In this document: positions 5,725 to 8,210 of the stretch, in pieces
Position numbering within the stretch: the first letter of the stretch is position 1
Layout of the letters: each line of letters starts with the position of its first letter
From: Prevotella sp. UBA1705
Lineage (GTDB): Bacteria; Bacteroidota; Bacteroidia; Bacteroidales; Bacteroidaceae
Assembly: GCA_002317385.1 (NCBI GenBank)
Contig: DCJH01000035.1
Location: 22,606 to 30,815, forward strand
Reading direction: 5' to 3'
DNA: 8,210 nt
Translations under genes and position numbers: made by a program
Notes under the pieces: model-generated
Told to the model about the DNA's origin: nothing
What the model saw: only the letters and a program-made list of their open reading frames with translations
The model's database searches: none

Positions 5725-6123
5725 ATGTTACAACGCGACTATTTTATTCGGCTCATCGAGGAGTTCCAGGTGGCCATCCGTAAGTTCTTGGAGAAGAAGG
5801 AGGATGACCGTGCCGATGAAGCCATAAAGGACCTCTACCGTCAGTATGTGGGCCCCTACGACGAGGTGCGCAACCTCTCTTTCGATGAACTCATTGCCTA
5901 CAGCGAGGAGCGATGGCTGCCCGAGCAGCGCATGGACCGCCTCCATTTCGCCGCCGAACTGCTCTATGCCGAGGCCAGCTACAAGGCCAACCCCCTGCGG
6001 GCGATGCTCTTGGAGAAAGCCTTCCTGGTGTATTCCTACCTCGATGCCCACAGCGGCGTGATGTCGCTGGACCGCCGACAGAAGATGGCGCTTATCCGGC
6101 AAGAGGTGGGCAAGATGGACTAA
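5725..6123 (+). CDS. Conserved-looking small helical protein of unknown function
   Basis: This is a 132-residue, soluble, highly charged protein with no signal peptide, membrane segment or recognisable catalytic motif. The whole chain looks alpha-helical: helix 1 (residues 3-25, DYFIRLIEEFQVAIRKFLEK), a short helix with YRQYVGPYDEV, a middle segment with aromatic and acidic residues, then a pair of Ala/Leu-rich helices around AAELLYAEASYKANPLRAML that resemble a TPR-like repeat. The MLQRDYFIRLIEEF start recalls the DUF6483-type proteins that begin with a similar helix, but this is a weak resemblance. It begins 11 nt after the protease stop, too close for an independent promoter of normal form, so it is likely read from the same transcript. 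It returns to the GC-rich codon use of the helicase. No function is proposed. Confidence 0.8.
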   Translation: MLQRDYFIRLIEEFQVAIRKFLEKKEDDRADEAIKDLYRQYVGPYDEVRNLSFDELIAYSEERWLPEQRMDRLHFAAELLYAEASYKANPLRAMLLEKAFLVYSYLDAHSGVMSLDRRQKMALIRQEVGKMD

Positions 6124-6170
6124 GCCGTTCTTTTATAGAAGATTAACGCACAGGCAAAGCGAAAAAGTGT

Positions 6171-6178
6171 TACCTTTG
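6171..6178 (+). promoter_or_regulatory. Promoter -7 element of the MATE transporter gene
   Basis: TACCTTTG is an exact TAnnTTTG match, identical to the -7 boxes of the tRNA-Leu and ABC ATPase genes. It lies 25 nt before the ATG at 6204, giving a leader of about 20 nt. The -33 region (about 6147-6151) has no TTTG. No clear terminator separates it from the preceding gene. Confidence 0.6.
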
Positions 6179-6203
6179 CACCCAGATTCAAGATAACATC
6201 ATT

Positions 6204-7556
6204 ATGCCGAACATCAATGATATGACCGTGGGGTCTCCTACAAGGGGCATCCTGCGGTTTGCCTTACCCCTCATATTGGGCTACATCCTGCAGCAGATGT
6301 ATCTCATTATCGATGCTGCCATCGTGGGCCGATGGATTGGAGTGGGGGCCCTGGCGGCCGTCGGCGCCTCGTCGTCGGTCATGTTTCTGGTCATGGGCTT
6401 CTGCAATGGGTCGTGCGCCGGCTTCGCCATCCCCATTGCCCAAGCCTTCGGAGCCAAAGACTTTCCCAAGATGCGGGCCTACGTGGCCAATGCCATGCGC
6501 ATAGCCCTGGTGCTGGCTGTGGTCATCACCCTGCTCTCGTGCAGTTTCTGTTCCAAGATTCTGGCCATCGTCAACACGCCGCACGACATCTTTCAAGACG
6601 CCTGGATATTCCTCTTCCTGCAGTTTCTGGCCATCCCGTTCACCTTTGCCTACAACCTGCTGGCGGGCTTCATCCGGGCTCTCGGCAACTCCAAGCAACC
6701 GTTCTACTTCCTCATTTTCTCGTCGTTGCTCAACATTTTGCTCGACGTCATCCTCATCCTCTGGCTCCGTCAGGGCGTCATGGGCGCAGGCATCGCCACG
6801 CTCCTCTCGCAAGGATTCTCTTCACTGCTCTGCTGGACCTATATCCGCCGCGAGATGAAGATGCTCATTCCGCAGGGCGAGGAGCGCTGCTACGACAACA
6901 AGAAAATCAGTATTCTGCTCAACAACGGGGTGCCCATGGGCCTCCAGTTCAGCATCACGGGTGTGGGAATCATCATGCTTCAGAGTGCCAACAATGCCTT
7001 GGGCACCATCTATGTGGCCTCGTTCACGGCCGCCATGCGCATCAAATATCTCTTCACCTGCGTGTTCGAGAACATCGGCATGGCCATGGCCACCTATTGC
7101 GGACAGAACATCGGCGCTCAGAAGATAGACCGCGTGCGCCTCGGCATCCTCTCTTCGATGAAGATCATGCTGGTCTATTTCGTGCTCACCATGCTCATCA
7201 TCTACCCCTTTGCCGACGAGATGATGATGCTCTTTGTCAACAGCGGTGAGCAGGAGGTGATTCGCAATGCCGCGCTTTTCATGCGCATTGCCAACTATTT
7301 CTATCCGGCCCTCGGCCTGCTCACCATCCTGCGCTATAGCATCCAGGGCCTCGGCTACTCCAATCTGTCCATGCTCTCGGGTGTCATGGAGATGATGGCG
7401 CGCTGCGGCGTGAGCCTCTGGCTGGTGCCTGCGCTGGCCTTTACGGGCGTGTGCCTGGGCGATCCGGTGGCCTGGATAGCCGCCGACGCCTTCCTCATAC
7501 CGGCCATCGTGCTGCTCTATCGGCACTTGAAGAAGCTCATGCCGCAGGTGGCTTGA
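6204..7556 (+). CDS. MATE-family multidrug/toxin efflux transporter
   Basis: This 450-residue inner-membrane protein has about twelve hydrophobic segments in two six-helix halves, the normal size for the MATE (MatE-MatE) family, whose members export drugs or metabolites in exchange for Na+ or H+. Helix 1 spans about residues 16-38 after a short cytoplasmic N-terminus (MTVGSPTRGILRFALPLI). The first half ends near residue 215, where a charged loop (RREMKM..GEERCYDNKK) links to the second half, beginning about 236 (ISILLNNGVPMGLQFS). The repeated half-motifs RALGNS (158-163) and QGLGYS (381-386) occupy equivalent places, as expected from internal duplication. The ion and substrate cannot be told from the sequence. 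The gene has its own promoter box and a strong downstream terminator, so it is probably a single-gene unit. ATG at 6204 fits the leader; Met7 is an alternative. Confidence 0.92.
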   Translation: MPNINDMTVGSPTRGILRFALPLILGYILQQMYLIIDAAIVGRWIGVGALAAVGASSSVMFLVMGFCNGSCAGFAIPIAQAFGAKDFPKMRAYVANAMRIALVLAVVITLLSCSFCSKILAIVNTPHDIFQDAWIFLFLQFLAIPFTFAYNLLAGFIRALGNSKQPFYFLIFSSLLNILLDVILILWLRQGVMGAGIATLLSQGFSSLLCWTYIRREMKMLIPQGEERCYDNKKISILLNNGVPMGLQFSITGVGIIMLQSANNALGTIYVASFTAAMRIKYLFTCVFENIGMAMATYCGQNIGAQKIDRVRLGILSSMKIMLVYFVLTMLIIYPFADEMMMLFVNSGEQEVIRNAALFMRIANYFYPALGLLTILRYSIQGLGYSNLSMLSGVMEMMARCGVSLWLVPALAFTGVCLGDPVAWIAADAFLIPAIVLLYRHLKKLMPQVA

Positions 7557-7585
7557 TGCCCGTTGGCTACGATTCCTCCATACAC

Positions 7586-7631
7586 AAGGATGCAAGACGC
7601 TGAACCTCAGTTCGTTTCTTGCATCCTTTTT
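7586..7631 (+). terminator. Intrinsic terminator of the MATE transporter gene
   Basis: AAGGATGCAAGA (7586-7597) and TCTTGCATCCTT (7617-7628) form a perfect 12-bp stem, and the T-run extends to 7631. The 19-nt loop contains a nested CTGA/TCAG stem (7600-7603 with 7607-7610). It begins 29 nt after the TGA stop at 7556. Confidence 0.85.
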
Positions 7632-7745
7632 CTTATCCCATCCTGTCCTCCTCCTATCTTATCTTCCGACCTGTCCGCCCAGAGTTTTCCTCCTTTATTG
7701 TCTTACCGATTGTTAAATCGGCCTTGCTTGGCTTAAAAAGTCTTA

Positions 7746-7766
7746 ACAACTAAATTATTTAGTTGT
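7746..7766. promoter_or_regulatory. Distal BlaI-type operator
   Basis: This is a perfect 21-bp palindrome with 10-bp arms ACAACTAAAT/ATTTAGTTGT around a single central T at 7756. It overlaps the -33 element of the blaI-like promoter. Palindromes of this type upstream of a MecI/BlaI-family gene are the usual sites of the encoded dimeric repressor. The match to the regulator is inferred from position and symmetry. Confidence 0.75.
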
Positions 7767-7793
7767 AGCAACTAAATCGTTTAGTTATATTTG
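7762..7793 (+). promoter_or_regulatory. Promoter of the BlaI-type regulator gene
   Basis: GTTG (7762-7765) as the -33 element, a 20-bp spacer and TATATTTG (7786-7793) as the -7 element fit the Bacteroidetes promoter. The transcription start should be near 7797-7799, leaving a leader of about 42 nt before the ATG at 7841. Both operators overlap it, so repression by occlusion of RNA polymerase is the simplest reading. Confidence 0.7.
7770..7786. promoter_or_regulatory. Proximal BlaI-type operator
   Basis: AACTAAA (7770-7776) and TTTAGTT (7780-7786) form a palindrome with a 3-nt centre TCG. It repeats the core of the distal operator; the centres (7756 and 7778) are 22 bp apart, two helical turns, so two repressor dimers would bind on the same face. 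It fills the spacer between the -33 and -7 elements and touches the -7 box. Confidence 0.75.
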
Positions 7794-7840
7794 TCGCAGA
7801 TATTGAAGGATGTAGATGAACTATAACAAGAAACTGAAAT

Positions 7841-8203
7841 ATGAGAAAACTCACCAATAAGGAAAAACTGATCATGGACATTTATTGGAATCATGGCCCG
7901 CTCTTCGTGCGCGACCTCCTGGAGCTCTACCCCGAGCCGCGGCCTCATTTCAATACCATCTCCACCCAAGTGCGCACGTTGGAGAAGGACGGGTTTCTCG
8001 ACCACCACACCGTGGCGGGCTCGTTCCAGTATTATCCGCTCATCGCAGAGGAGGACTACGGCAAGCGGTCCATCGCTTCGGTGGTGAGCAAATACTTCGA
8101 CAACTCTTACCTCAGCGCCGTGTCGGCCTTCGTCAAGGAGGAGAAGATTACGGTGGACGAACTGAAAGACCTGATCCAACAGATAGAAAACCATAACGAC
8201 TAA
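7841..8203 (+). CDS. BlaI/MecI/CopY-family transcriptional repressor
   Basis: This is a 120-residue cytoplasmic repressor. The N-terminal winged helix (about residues 3-70) begins with the family-typical LTNKEKLIMDIYWNHGPLFV, has the recognition-helix region PHFNTISTQVRTLEKDGFL (35-53) and the wing HHTVAGSFQYYPLI. Helices from about 73 (YGKRSIASVVSKYF) to the end form the dimerisation domain. In staphylococcal homologues the BlaR1/MecR1 sensor protease inactivates the repressor by cutting between Asn and Phe in the C-terminal domain. The equivalent place here appears to be Ala96-Phe97 (SAFVKEEK), an inference from alignment by eye. Two palindromes overlap the promoter, implying autoregulation. 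The stop TAA overlaps a following ATG by one base, consistent with an operon with a BlaR1-like partner. The regulated target may or may not be a beta-lactamase. Confidence 0.9.
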   Translation: MRKLTNKEKLIMDIYWNHGPLFVRDLLELYPEPRPHFNTISTQVRTLEKDGFLDHHTVAGSFQYYPLIAEEDYGKRSIASVVSKYFDNSYLSAVSAFVKEEKITVDELKDLIQQIENHND

Positions 8204-8210
8204 TGACAGA
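8203..8210 (+). CDS. Probable start of a BlaR1/MecR1-type M56 sensor peptidase (truncated by the window)
   Basis: An ATG at 8203-8205 overlaps the last base of the repressor stop codon (TAATG) and continues ACA GA to the window edge. Only two full codons are visible, so the sequence itself says nothing about the product. The identity is inferred from the very common arrangement in Bacteroidetes of a blaI-like gene followed with overlap by a BlaR1-type membrane metalloprotease. Confidence 0.4.

Noticed and set aside
6332..7595. Long open frames on both strands overlapping the MATE gene
   Set aside because: They are rich in His, Arg and Ser with no membrane pattern, and the MATE frame accounts for the region completely.
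7706..7721. CCGATT/AATCGG inverted repeat upstream of the blaI-like promoter
   Set aside because: It is short (6 bp), lacks a T-tract and differs from the BlaI operators; likely chance, though an additional regulator site cannot be excluded.

Overview
The window looks like chromosomal DNA from a Bacteroidales bacterium, probably of the Prevotella/Segatella type. The evidence is promoter architecture (TTTG, 19-20 bp, TAnnTTTG) in place of sigma70 boxes, very short or A-rich leaders without strong Shine-Dalgarno sites, and the gene families present: an orphan FecE-type ATPase, a two-lobed retropepsin with a PDZ domain, and a BlaI regulator with AACTAAAT-type operators. Genus is an inference; Bacteroidales is well supported. 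Most genes are GC-rich in codon choice; the protease gene at 4544-5713 is visibly more AT-rich.

Layout. Positions 1-48 hold the 5' part of a tRNA-Leu(CAA) on the minus strand, with a near-consensus promoter at 81-112. Positions 148-393 hold two possible tiny ORFs in the same frame, separated only by one TAA; the second encodes a possible single-pass membrane peptide. A PfkB-family sugar/nucleoside kinase (455-1333, +) follows and ends in a strong intrinsic terminator. An ABC-importer ATPase (1480-2205, -) is transcribed towards it; its promoter position shows that the first available ATG is probably not the start. A divergent intergenic region (2206-2485) carries both promoters and a phased 10-bp direct repeat.

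The + strand then carries an UPF1-like superfamily 1 helicase (2486-4507), a periplasmic aspartic-protease-like protein (4544-5713), a small helical protein of unknown function (5725-6123), and a MATE efflux transporter with its own promoter and terminator (6204-7556). The helicase gene contains a 158-bp palindromic repeat with 40-bp inverted arms, inserted in frame and translated, which is the most unusual structure in the window. The right end is a BlaI/MecI/CopY-type repressor (7841-8203) behind two palindromic operators that overlap its promoter. Its stop codon overlaps an ATG that probably begins a BlaR1-type sensor protease running off the window.

The genes look mostly like independent units. 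The two functional linkages visible are the helicase/protease/small-protein run (gaps of 36 and 11 nt, possibly one transcript) and the autoregulated blaI-(blaR1) operon. I saw no CRISPR array, no phage or transposase gene, and no clear novel multi-gene defence system.
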